Positions 1 through 7,253 are shown, numbered from the stretch's first letter. The stretch is 13,958 bases of DNA from Candidatus Aminicenantota bacterium (GCA_023136725.1 JAGLQR010000016.1:1-13958); one strand, 5' to 3'. The notes: generated by a model not told the origin, from the letters alone. Numbers and translations are program-made.

Positions 1-2143
1 AAATTCAGATCCGGAGATTGAGAATATCCTGAAGAATACTGTAATAATGCTGATGCCGTCGATCAATCCGGATGGAAATATAATGGTGACGGAATGGTAT
101 GAGAAATATCTCGGGACAGAATTTGAAGGAGGGCCACTCCCTTATCTGTATCACCATTATGCAGGGCATGATACAAATCGGGATTTTTTCATGTTGAACC
201 TGAAAGAAACAAAGGTGGTTAACTCTGTACTTCACAAAAAATATTTCCCTCAGGTTTTTCTTGATATGCACCAGATGGGTGTGATAGGGCCAAGGATGTT
301 CGTTCCCCCTTTTAAGGATCCTCTTAATGAAAACCTCGACCCTCTCCTCCTGAGAGAAACTGATATAATCGGATCCTTTATGGCATTAAAGCTTCAGGAA
401 AAGGGGAAGAAAGGGGTCGCATCCGGATATGCATTTGATGCTTACTGGCCGGGAGGTTCAAAAAACACCGCATGGTATAAGAATGTTGTCGGAATATTGA
501 CAGAGCTCGCCAGTGTTGCAATAGCTTCTCCTCTTTATATAGATCAGAATGAACTCAGGGTGGCGTCTAAAGGGCTGCCTGAATATAAAAAGCAGGTAAA
601 TTTCCCGGACCCATGGGAAGGTGGCTGGTGGCGTATTAAAGATATAATAGATTATGAAATGATAGCAGCGGAAGCTCTGACCGAAATAGTTGCGAAGAAC
701 AGAAAAAGCTTTCTCTCTAATTTCCTTTCCAGCGGGTTGAGAAGTATCAGCAAAGGTTCGAAAGGGCCTATCTATGGTTATATAATAAATAACTCTCAAC
801 GGAACAGATCTTCCGTAGTCTCTTTTCTGAAAAGGATCAAAGAAGGCGGTGTAAGAGTTTATAAATTGAAAAAGGATCTTACCATGGATAATAAGATTTT
901 CAGATCCGGATCCTTCTATATCCCATTGGCGCAGCCTTATGGCAGTTTTGTAAAAGTAATGATGAGCAGGCAGGTATATCCTGAAATTAAACATATGAGG
1001 GATGGGCCGATAATTGAACCTTATGATTCGTCCGGATGGACACTTCCGATACAGATGGGTGTGCACTATGAGGAAGTGAAGTTCCGCCCTGATATGAATG
1101 ATCTGGAAGATTCAGGTGTTATCACTTATGAAGCAGAAATACCTGAAGTGGATAGAGCTTATTACGTTCTGCCTGCGGGAAACAACAGGAGTGTTATTGC
1201 CGTTAATCGCCTTTTTAAGAAAAAGGTAAAGGTATTCAGGAATCTTAAGAAGGGGGGATTCGAACCGGGCGATTATGTAATTAAAAGATCTGATCTCGGG
1301 AAAGTTTCATTTAGTGAGATACTGAAAGGGACGGGAGTGTCAGCTGGAGTTATAGATAAATTTGAATCCGGTTCCCTGGCTGAGATACGACCTCCCCGGT
1401 TGGCAATTTATCAATCCTTCCTTTCAAGTATGGATGAAGGATGGACCCGGTGGGTCCTGGATGAGTTCAAGTTCGAGTATACCGTAATTCATAATAAAGA
1501 TGTTAAGGATAATAATTTTCCGGGGAGATTTGACGCTGTAATATTTCCAGATATGAATAGAGATGCAATTGTAAAAGGAACTTACCGGGGATACTGGGGA
1601 AAGTATTTTGAAAAAATGCCTCCAAAGTACAAAGGTGGTATCGGAAAAAAAGGTGTCTCAAATTTGAAGGATTTCATAAAGATCGGGGGGACTGCAATAT
1701 TCCTTGACTCAGCATATGAAATTGCAAAAACGGATCTAAATCTCCCTTTTGATAATATCCTGAAGAAGATCGGAAGAGATAAATTTTATTGCCCGGGATC
1801 GATACTCAGGGTTAATATTAATACAGATGATCCAATTGCCTGGGGAATGGAAGAGGATAACATCCTGTTCTTTTCACACAGTCCGGTTTTCCGGACCTCC
1901 ATGCCGATAAATGGAAATATAAAAAGGAGGGTCGTTTCAAGATTCGGTAAAAAAGGGCCTCATCTTGTAAGTGGATATTTAAAAGGTGAAAAATATCTCA
2001 ACAGAGCAGTAGCTTCAGTGGTATTTGATTACTATAAAGGAAGTGTGATAGTTTTTGGCGGGAGGATACAGCACAGAGCACAAACCTTTGCCACCTTCAA
2101 ACTGCTGTTTAACTCGATCTATTATTCGGGAATGAAAAATTGA
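1..2143 (+). CDS. M14-family zinc carboxypeptidase-like protein, 5' end cut by the window edge
   Basis: The frame is already open at base 2, so this is the last 713 residues of a longer protein; the ATG at 47 is internal. Numbering from the codon at base 2, the M14 signatures seen are NPDG (22-25), NRD (59-61, the substrate-carboxylate Asn-Arg pair), DMHQMG (88-93, whose His matches the third zinc ligand) and ILTE (165-168, whose Glu matches the catalytic glutamate). The first zinc motif (HxxE) must lie upstream of the window. From about residue 470 a second domain begins (near EGWTRW at about 480), resembling the glutamine-amidotransferase-like C-terminal domain found on large acidobacterial-type M14 proteins. 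Such proteins are usually exported, but the signal peptide cannot be seen. The likely role is hydrolysis of peptides outside the cytoplasm; the substrate is unknown. It converges with the next gene, whose stop is only 12 bases away. The family call is strong and the C-terminal domain call moderate. Confidence 0.88.
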   Translation, partial: NSDPEIENILKNTVIMLMPSINPDGNIMVTEWYEKYLGTEFEGGPLPYLYHHYAGHDTNRDFFMLNLKETKVVNSVLHKKYFPQVFLDMHQMGVIGPRMFVPPFKDPLNENLDPLLLRETDIIGSFMALKLQEKGKKGVASGYAFDAYWPGGSKNTAWYKNVVGILTELASVAIASPLYIDQNELRVASKGLPEYKKQVNFPDPWEGGWWRIKDIIDYEMIAAEALTEIVAKNRKSFLSNFLSSGLRSISKGSKGPIYGYIINNSQRNRSSVVSFLKRIKEGGVRVYKLKKDLTMDNKIFRSGSFYIPLAQPYGSFVKVMMSRQVYPEIKHMRDGPIIEPYDSSGWTLPIQMGVHYEEVKFRPDMNDLEDSGVITYEAEIPEVDRAYYVLPAGNNRSVIAVNRLFKKKVKVFRNLKKGGFEPGDYVIKRSDLGKVSFSEILKGTGVSAGVIDKFESGSLAEIRPPRLAIYQSFLSSMDEGWTRWVLDEFKFEYTVIHNKDVKDNNFPGRFDAVIFPDMNRDAIVKGTYRGYWGKYFEKMPPKYKGGIGKKGVSNLKDFIKIGGTAIFLDSAYEIAKTDLNLPFDNILKKIGRDKFYCPGSILRVNINTDDPIAWGMEEDNILFFSHSPVFRTSMPINGNIKRRVVSRFGKKGPHLVSGYLKGEKYLNRAVASVVFDYYKGSVIVFGGRIQHRAQTFATFKLLFNSIYYSGMKN

Positions 2144-2155
2144 TCTAAGCTGTTT

Positions 2156-2908
2156 CTATTTACGGATAAGGGGAGTAAAACTTTTAACTGTGTTGAATAT
2201 CATTGTGCTGGAGAAGTACCAGTCTATCTTTGACCCCCGTGCACAATATTTTGATAATTTGAAATTATCTATTGGTCTAACTGCCCACATACCCATGACA
2301 TATTCTTTCCCCGGTTTGAAGAGTCCGGCCATTACACTCTGCTGCTCAGCACTAAGTATCTTTGTGTATATTTTTTTGTTTGTACTTTTATCTTTGATGA
2401 AAAATTCGGTACGGGCCGGAGTGCCTGTAAAATCCCATTCAAAAAGATATGTCAGGAATCTCCCCATGGGAAGTGTCTCTCCCGGTTTAGGCCAGACCCA
2501 GTTTATTATATTAGAGATTTTGTATGACCCGAGTTCGATCTTTCCGGTGAATGGTGGCGGAGAACCCGTTCGATAAAGGGTTTTTGGGAATTCAGCTGTA
2601 AAAACCAGCTCATTTCCAAGTCTTATTCTGTAAGTAGAAGGTATAGATCCGCCATAGTTCCCGTCTCCATGATTCATCATAAGTGAGTTATTTATCCACA
2701 CCTTTACATTACTGAGGGGTCTCCCCTTAATTTTCAATGTGATATATGCAGAAATATATTTTGCATTCCCGTAATATTGTGCGTGCCCTGTCACATGTAT
2801 TTTTGGTTTTGCCAATGTCAGTAATGTCGGTTTTAAGGTTCTCACCTGAGGCAGTGCAGGCATGATAAGTGCAATAGAAATTATTGCAAATACAAGTTTC
2901 ATCTTCAT
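2156..2908 (-). CDS. exported protein of unknown function
   Basis: This 250-residue protein has a clear signal peptide: Met-Lys-Met-Lys followed by a hydrophobic stretch (LVFAIISIALIM) to about residue 20. The start at 2908 was chosen because AGGAGA lies six bases upstream; a longer frame from 2944 would put charged residues before the signal peptide and has no ribosome binding site. The mature part is rich in alternating hydrophobic and polar residues and aromatic residues. It looks like all-beta, immunoglobulin- or fibronectin-like folding, with a probable second domain from about residue 140 (WVWPKPGETLP onward). No catalytic motif was recognised, so no function is offered. A periplasmic or surface location is inferred. 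The gene converges on the M14 peptidase and is divergent from the small membrane-protein gene, sharing a 118-base promoter region with it. Confidence 0.72.
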   Translation of the reverse strand: MKMKLVFAIISIALIMPALPQVRTLKPTLLTLAKPKIHVTGHAQYYGNAKYISAYITLKIKGRPLSNVKVWINNSLMMNHGDGNYGGSIPSTYRIRLGNELVFTAEFPKTLYRTGSPPPFTGKIELGSYKISNIINWVWPKPGETLPMGRFLTYLFEWDFTGTPARTEFFIKDKSTNKKIYTKILSAEQQSVMAGLFKPGKEYVMGMWAVRPIDNFKLSKYCARGSKIDWYFSSTMIFNTVKSFTPLIRK

Positions 2909-2942
2909 AGTCTTCTCCTGTTTTTTAATTACTCTAACAATC

Positions 2943-2972
2943 AATATACAATTAACAAGTAAAATATCTCAA
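2943..2972 (-). promoter_or_regulatory. sigma-70-type promoter for the exported-protein gene
   Basis: Read on the minus strand, the -35 box TTGAGA (2972-2967) and the -10 box TATATT (2948-2943) each match consensus at five of six bases, with an 18-base spacer. Transcription would begin near 2936, giving a leader of about 28 bases that carries the AGGAGA ribosome binding site. The region is AT-rich, so chance matches are possible. Confidence 0.45.
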
Positions 2973-2993
2973 AAAATATTCTAGAAATATTTT
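2973..2993. repeat. inverted repeat between two divergent promoters, possible operator
   Basis: The arms AAAATATT (2973-2980) and AATATTTT (2986-2993) are exact reverse complements around the five-base loop CTAGA. The repeat abuts the -35 box of the leftward promoter and overlaps that of the rightward promoter by two bases, so a protein bound here could affect both. The arms are pure A/T, so chance is a real alternative. Confidence 0.35.
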
Positions 2994-3021
2994 GATTTTG
3001 TTTTGTTCTTTTTATTATAAT
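2992..3021 (+). promoter_or_regulatory. promoter giving a probably leaderless transcript
   Basis: A perfect TATAAT -10 box (3016-3021) sits 18 bases downstream of TTGATT (2992-2997). The -10 box ends only five bases before the ATG at 3027, so transcription would begin at or within a base or two of the start codon. No Shine-Dalgarno sequence precedes that ATG, which fits leaderless translation. Confidence 0.42.
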
Positions 3022-3026
3022 GTTAT

Positions 3027-3506
3027 ATGAGATTCGAATCGATAAATTCAGAACTGGAAAAATGGAAACCCGGTGTTCCCAAGAATATCCTGTTACTCAT
3101 TGCGGGATTGTTTTGGATAGGAGTAGGCATATTTTTGAATTCTCTTTCATATTCATGGTTGAAGAGAGAAAAAACAGTAATCATGATCTTATTGGTATTT
3201 TTTGGTTTGTTTTTGGCAATAATAATACATTATTTCGGTTTTTCACGTATAGTAAACAAGAATCTTCAGAGAATTATCCCGATGGATGGGAAAAAATGTA
3301 TCTTCTCTTTCATTCCCTGGAGAAGTTATGTCATTATAAGCATAATGATCCTTATGGGATCATTTATAAGGCATTCAACAATAATCCCCAAGGTTTACCT
3401 TTCAGTTCTCTATACAGGGATAGGATCCGCAATGATCCTGTCAGGATTCAGGTATATAATTGTCCTGAAACGGGTTATTCAGAGATCGAAAAGAGATAAG
3501 TATTAA
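3027..3506 (+). CDS. small four-helix inner-membrane protein of unknown function
   Basis: This 159-residue protein has a short polar N-terminus containing KWKPGVPK (12-19), followed by four hydrophobic segments at about 20-40, 50-72, 100-115 and 121-146. Its tail is strongly basic (KRVIQRSKRDKY). The pattern of KWKPxVPK, FGFSRIVxKNLxRI before a central loop, RHS near the third helix and GIGSAxxLSGxRY in the fourth resembles a family of short conserved hypothetical membrane proteins seen in many bacteria; I know of no assigned function. The positive C-terminus suggests a cytoplasmic end. The start has no ribosome binding site, but the conserved N-terminal motif and the adjacent promoter support it. 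A second reading frame of the same length overlaps almost the whole gene, but lacks membrane character and recognisable motifs and was rejected. It converges on the broken DNA-repair gene. Confidence 0.75.
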   Translation: MRFESINSELEKWKPGVPKNILLLIAGLFWIGVGIFLNSLSYSWLKREKTVIMILLVFFGLFLAIIIHYFGFSRIVNKNLQRIIPMDGKKCIFSFIPWRSYVIISIMILMGSFIRHSTIIPKVYLSVLYTGIGSAMILSGFRYIIVLKRVIQRSKRDKY

Positions 3507-3548
3507 CAGGATCAGTATTCTATATTTATGATAACAATCTATTTTAAC

Positions 3549-4624
3549 TCAAATCGTCCTGATAGCTTTTTCCACACCATTTATTACTATTGTCAGGACA
3601 TGTTCACCCGGATAGTGTTTCCTTGTGGACATATCTGCAAAGAGGTGCCTTTTATTGTATTTTCTAATACCAGGTTGGAAATTGTTCTCAGTTATCTTAA
3701 AAACCTTTCCTGATAGTTTACCGTTAGCTTTTTTAAAGTCGACTCTGTATTCGATCCTGATCTTTACACAACTTCTTTTCTTTTAGATCAAGATCAAAAA
3801 TGAAATGAAGATAGTCGCCGATGGTAATTGTCAGATTTATCAAAATGCAGGTTGTTGATATGGATGTTTTTTGTATCTCCATACCCGAATAATTTCATTG
3901 CCCTCTTATCTCCAGCCTTGAGCAATGTCCTGCATGCATGTTTTATTATCCAATCTGTCCTATCCGAATCTCCATACCATTTATAACAAAGATCAACCAT
4001 TTTGTCGGGATTATCCTTTGAAATATCGTTCAGATTGTTTGCAACACTTCTCCTCACAAACTCTGATTCATCGTCTTTCAGGTTCTTTAGGATCGGTATT
4101 ATCAGAGCCGGGTCTTTTTTAAATTCAGGTAAAGCCATCGCCCACGGAAGGCGCGGCCTGCACCCCTCACTTGAAAACCTTCTTACATTAGTATTTGGAT
4201 CTTTTGACCATTCGGCCATTTTTTTCATTACTTTTTCAGGATCCCGTATAATGAACGGCCTGATGGCAAATTCAGATGAGGAGTATTTTGTAAATTCATA
4301 CAATGTGTTAAGAGATGTTTCGGGATCGTCCAATCCGAAAAGTTCCACATAATCGGGAAGGGACATAGCTTCAAATCCCTTTATTTCAGGAGCAGATTTT
4401 TTTAATATATTACATGCTTCTTTAAAATCTCCGGGTAATACTTCTTTAAGTGCAATACTGACATGCCTCATTTTCTGTTTTAACTCAAGCGCCTTCCACT
4501 CCTTTGTATATACAAGCTTCAGGAACTTATCCTTATCGAATGCTTTATGGAACTTCCCTAAAGAAACAGAAAATTTATTTATGGAGTCTTTTGTGAAGAA
4601 CATCTCCTTAAGTTTTTCCGCCAT
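3549..4624 (-). pseudogene. DNA alkylation repair protein (AlkD-like HEAT repeats), broken by two frameshifts
   Basis: The first frame, from ATG 4624 with an AGAGGAG site six bases upstream, codes 276 residues ending at 3794. It shows the hallmarks of HEAT-repeat DNA alkylation repair proteins: SSEGCRPRLPW (151-161) and VRRSVANNLNDISKD (190-204). After LHFDK (259-263) the frame goes wrong. Skipping one base near 3835 gives LTITIGDYLHFIFDL, and skipping another near 3763-3782 gives IEYRVDFKKANGK, KVFKI, KRHLF, TRKHYPGEH and INGV. The stop is at 3549. These are typical of the C-terminal beta domain of this family. Repairing both shifts gives 357 residues, the normal length. The family binds alkylated DNA and some members excise alkyl-purines. 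It is the last gene of a unit with the GyrI-like and DinB genes (11-base gap). Either this is a recent pseudogene or the assembly has two one-base errors; the HEAT part could still fold alone. Confidence 0.85.
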
Positions 4625-4635
4625 CTTAATCTCCT

Positions 4636-5247
4636 CTATTTGTAAGGCTGCCTGATAATAGTTTTCCAGTTTTCAGGTGCTGCTTTTCTGATATCGGAAA
4701 GATAAATTTCATGATGTTTCCCTTTACGCTTAAACTTATTATCAGTAATATAATTGTGCACTTTTTCAATAGTAGGCCCCTCTTCGGAAAATGGTCCTAT
4801 GTGCATTATCTGAGCGGCCTTTCCTTCAGAATATTTTTCAAAACGGGCTTTATCAAGTGAAACCGGATCTTTCTTCTTTCTGATCTCTGATACTGCTTCG
4901 TGATACATATCTTCGGTAATGAATTCCGGCTGCATTATCATCAGGGTCCAGAACCAGTCCTCTTTTTTGTTAATATCAAACTCTGACATATCCTCTGCCC
5001 ACCATAAACCCTCAAGTGGCATCACACCATAGTCGATCCCGATCTCCCCTTTTTTTACCATGAATTTCAGATTGTAAGAGAGGGAAAATAACACTTCAAC
5101 TCCATTACTAAACTCTTTAGAGTTATTTGGATCTCCTGCTCCATCCAACATTATAAAGTTCATTTCCGGTACTCCTACAGAAATAACTTTTTTTGCAGAG
5201 GACTTATAGAGGTGTGACAATTCTTTTTTCAGGTCAATTTTTTTCAT
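4636..5247 (-). CDS. GyrI-like small-molecule-binding domain protein, possible cyclopropanoid hydrolase
   Basis: This 203-residue cytosolic protein starts at the ATG 5247 because AGGAGA lies five bases upstream; the longer frame from 5289 has no such site. Recognisable family blocks are LDGAGDP (34-40), MPLEGLWWAED (76-86), MQPEF (105-109), HIGPFSEEGPTI (149-160) and KHHEIYLSD (177-185). Together these match the stand-alone GyrI-like group (Lin2189/SAV2435 type) rather than the DNA-binding AraC-GyrI fusions. Published work on that group showed hydrolysis of cyclopropane-containing genotoxins such as yatakemycin and CC-1065, where a HEAT-repeat glycosylase partner repairs the DNA adducts. Here too a HEAT-repeat repair gene follows directly, 11 bases downstream. 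The family assignment is strong; the hydrolase activity and its substrate are inference from the family and this neighbour. Binding of another hydrophobic drug or ligand is the alternative. Confidence 0.87.
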   Translation of the reverse strand: MKKIDLKKELSHLYKSSAKKVISVGVPEMNFIMLDGAGDPNNSKEFSNGVEVLFSLSYNLKFMVKKGEIGIDYGVMPLEGLWWAEDMSEFDINKKEDWFWTLMIMQPEFITEDMYHEAVSEIRKKKDPVSLDKARFEKYSEGKAAQIMHIGPFSEEGPTIEKVHNYITDNKFKRKGKHHEIYLSDIRKAAPENWKTIIRQPYK

Positions 5248-5329
5248 ATTTTCTCCTGACTCTATTATAATATCAGTGTGTGACACCATTATGTCAGGTT
5301 TGGTATTTTTTAGTATTTTTTAAATTTAA

Positions 5330-5854
5330 TTAAAAAATGGCTTTTATCTGATTCAGATGACGTTCTTCATGTTTACCCAGGAATAATACCCACTGAATCA
5401 TGTTCATCCTTTTGCCGGTAGGATGAGGGAATTCGATTCCTCCCATATCATATTCTGAAAACTCGATAAGGACTTTATTCAGTTCGGTGCGGGAAGTATC
5501 CATTTTTTCAAGTATATTATCAATTTCTAATGATTCATCCGGAAGAGCAATTTCAGGAGCTTTGATCTTCTCTTTCCCTTTTTCGATCTCCAACTCGTCA
5601 AGGGAATGCATAAATGAAGTATTGTCGGGTTTGACAATCATATTCTTTTTTTTTGCTCTTCCTAATTGTCTGATCAAAAGCTCAGTGATATATACTTCTG
5701 TTTTGTAAAGGTGTTGAAGGATCTGTGCAGGTGACCATGAGTTTGAATCATTTCTGTTTTTCAACAAACTATCTTCTTTATCCTGAACATAATTTTTTAT
5801 ATCAGATCTTACATCTTCAATGTAATCTATAATTTCTTCAAGATTTTTTTCCAT
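5330..5854 (-). CDS. DinB/YfiT-like metalloenzyme, candidate bacillithiol S-transferase
   Basis: This 174-residue protein starts at ATG 5854, preceded by GGAG seven bases upstream. An in-frame ATG twelve bases earlier overlaps that site and is less likely. The DinB four-helix-bundle signature is complete. WSPAQILQHL (40-49) supplies the first metal-binding His (H48), and HEERHLNQ near the C-terminus supplies the second and third (H162, H166). Proteins of this superfamily use a divalent metal to activate low-molecular-weight thiols; YfiT/BstA in Firmicutes is a bacillithiol S-transferase. The gene lies back-to-back with the bacillithiol biosynthesis operon, with 157 bases between the start codons, and heads a unit with the GyrI-like and DNA-repair genes (gap of 82 bases to the next start). 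That context makes bacillithiol the likely co-substrate. The fold is certain from motifs; the thiol is inferred. Damage-inducible DinB proteins of unknown activity are the alternative. Confidence 0.85.
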   Translation of the reverse strand: MEKNLEEIIDYIEDVRSDIKNYVQDKEDSLLKNRNDSNSWSPAQILQHLYKTEVYITELLIRQLGRAKKKNMIVKPDNTSFMHSLDELEIEKGKEKIKAPEIALPDESLEIDNILEKMDTSRTELNKVLIEFSEYDMGGIEFPHPTGKRMNMIQWVLFLGKHEERHLNQIKAIF

Positions 5855-5878
5855 TTTTATCTCCATAAAACTTTTTCA

Positions 5879-5907
5879 ATTTTAGTTTATTCGAATTCGA
5901 TATACAA
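5879..5907 (-). promoter_or_regulatory. candidate promoter for the DinB / GyrI-like / DNA-repair unit
   Basis: On the minus strand TTGTAT (5907-5902) and TAAAAT (5884-5879) are separated by exactly 17 bases. A ten-base perfect palindrome, TCGAATTCGA (5891-5900), lies inside the spacer, where a repressor would block the polymerase. Transcription would start near 5872, giving a leader of about 18 bases. The -35 match is weak, so confidence is limited. Confidence 0.38.
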
Positions 5908-5959
5908 CATGATAACTTTTTCGGGTAAAATGAGTATACTATCTGATACCATATTCAAA

Positions 5960-5988
5960 TTGTATTTGGACTATTTAAGTAATATAAT
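5960..5988 (+). promoter_or_regulatory. candidate promoter for the bsh-ABC operon
   Basis: A perfect TATAAT (5983-5988) follows TTGTAT (5960-5965) with a 17-base spacer. Transcription would begin near 5995, just before the AAGGGA and GGAG sequences that precede the bshC start at 6012. This is the only strong -10 box in the divergent gap reading rightward. The -35 match is weak and identical to that of the opposite promoter. Confidence 0.42.
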
Positions 5989-6011
5989 AATTTAAAGGGA
6001 ACCTGGAGAAA

Positions 6012-7253
6012 ATGAGAAAAAATGAGGTAGCAACGTTCGTAACCGGGCAGCAATTGGGACTTCTCGGCGGCCCACTCTATACAACTTACAAAGTTCTCGG
6101 GGCTCTCCATTATGCAAAAAGGAGCAAAGGGAGAGCGGTCTATTGGCTTGAGACAAATGATGCTGATTTTAATGAAATAAATCAGATACACTACATAGAT
6201 TCGGAGAAGAACCTCAGGTCGCTAAAATGGGATATTGATTCAAAAGGATATTCCTGCGGTAATATTCCGGTTGATGAGAAACTTGTTTCTGTTCTCAATG
6301 AATTTTTTAATACAATTAAAGTTACCGAACATACATCAGAGCTTAAGGAAATGGCTCTTGATTGTTATGCCCCCGGGAGGACTCTCGGAGAAGCTTCCGC
6401 TTCTCTTGCCGCGAAACTTTTTGAGGGTTTTGACCTTGAGATCTTTGATCCCTCTTCCGTTGAGTTCATAGAATTTTCAAGACATATTCTGCTGAATGAG
6501 GCGGAGAGCACTTCTGAAGGTGAGCAATGTAATCTCTTCTATATGGATGGTGACAGAAGGAGAGCTGTTTTTAAAAAAGAGGGAAAATATCTGGACAGGG
6601 GAGGCGTTGAAATAGATCTGCTTTCATCTGAATTAGTTCCCTCGCTTAAAACCAGAAGTATCTGTCAGGATGCATATTTTTTGACAGCAGCATATATAGC
6701 CGGGCCCGGTGAAATAAAATATCTTAAGGAGTTGGGACGGAATTTTAAATTTCACAATGTGAAACCAGCTGAAGTAATACCCAGAATGAGTATCGATCTT
6801 GTGGAACCCTCCGTAAAAAGGGTGCTCGGGAAGCTCGGCAATGATATTTCCGACATTGACAAGATAAACAAGGATGAAATGATCAGGTTGAAAATCAAAG
6901 ACCTGACAGGTTTTGACAAAAAAAAACTGGTTTTAAGATCGGATAAGATTGTTGATAATCTGATATCAGAGCTTAAAGATACGGGGCTTTCTGCTGATAA
7001 ACTCGGGAAGAAGCTGAAAGTTGACATAAAAGAACTTATAGGAATTAAACGTAAATCAGATAAAGAGAAGAGTGAGAGCGTTATTCGACAAACAGAAATG
7101 CTGTATAAGCATTTGCGCCCCTTCGGAAAAAAACAGGAGAGGGTGTTTAATATTTTTTATTATATGAACCTTTATGGCGGCAGAGAGTTCATTAAACAGA
7201 TCTATGAAAGATATGATAATTCCGTCAAACTAATGGAGACAGGCAATGATTGA
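6012..7253 (+). CDS. bshC: bacillithiol biosynthesis cysteine-adding enzyme BshC, N-terminally short
   Basis: BshC is the last enzyme of bacillithiol synthesis and joins cysteine to glucosaminyl-malate. This 413-residue copy shows the family core: VTGQQLGLLGGPLY (10-23), WLETNDADFNEIN (45-57), GRTLGEAS, EQCNLFYM, CQDAYFLTAAYIAGPGEI and, near the end, FNIFYYMNLYGGREF. The charged stretch at about 300-360 fits the family's coiled coil. The usual protein is around 540 residues, and the VxGQQ motif normally lies some 80-90 residues in; here it is at residue 10. In frame, a stop occurs at 5988, and the divergent DinB gene starts at 5854, so the missing part cannot be recovered upstream. GGAG lies only three bases before the ATG. 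It overlaps bshB1 by eight bases. Family identity is strong; whether the short form is active is unknown. Confidence 0.9.
   Translation: MRKNEVATFVTGQQLGLLGGPLYTTYKVLGALHYAKRSKGRAVYWLETNDADFNEINQIHYIDSEKNLRSLKWDIDSKGYSCGNIPVDEKLVSVLNEFFNTIKVTEHTSELKEMALDCYAPGRTLGEASASLAAKLFEGFDLEIFDPSSVEFIEFSRHILLNEAESTSEGEQCNLFYMDGDRRRAVFKKEGKYLDRGGVEIDLLSSELVPSLKTRSICQDAYFLTAAYIAGPGEIKYLKELGRNFKFHNVKPAEVIPRMSIDLVEPSVKRVLGKLGNDISDIDKINKDEMIRLKIKDLTGFDKKKLVLRSDKIVDNLISELKDTGLSADKLGKKLKVDIKELIGIKRKSDKEKSESVIRQTEMLYKHLRPFGKKQERVFNIFYYMNLYGGREFIKQIYERYDNSVKLMETGND

Noticed and set aside
458..1066. A 202-residue minus-strand frame inside the M14 peptidase gene
   Set aside because: It is antisense to strongly conserved peptidase sequence, and shows no motifs or ribosome binding site.
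3020..3499. A 159-residue reading frame overlapping the small membrane-protein gene in another frame, with an ATG next to the promoter
   Set aside because: Its composition looks arbitrary, with no membrane segments or known motifs. The overlapping frame has four clean helices and a conserved-looking N-terminus. Equal length is coincidence.
3528..3713. A 61-residue plus-strand frame in the apparent gap after the membrane protein
   Set aside because: The opposite strand here encodes the recognisable C-terminal domain of the DNA alkylation repair protein, so this frame is its antisense shadow.
3740..3860. Programmed ribosomal frameshifting in the DNA-repair gene
   Set aside because: Two +1 shifts would be needed within about 75 bases, I see no recognised slippery site or stimulatory structure, and the family is normally made from a single frame. 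Indels or assembly errors are simpler.
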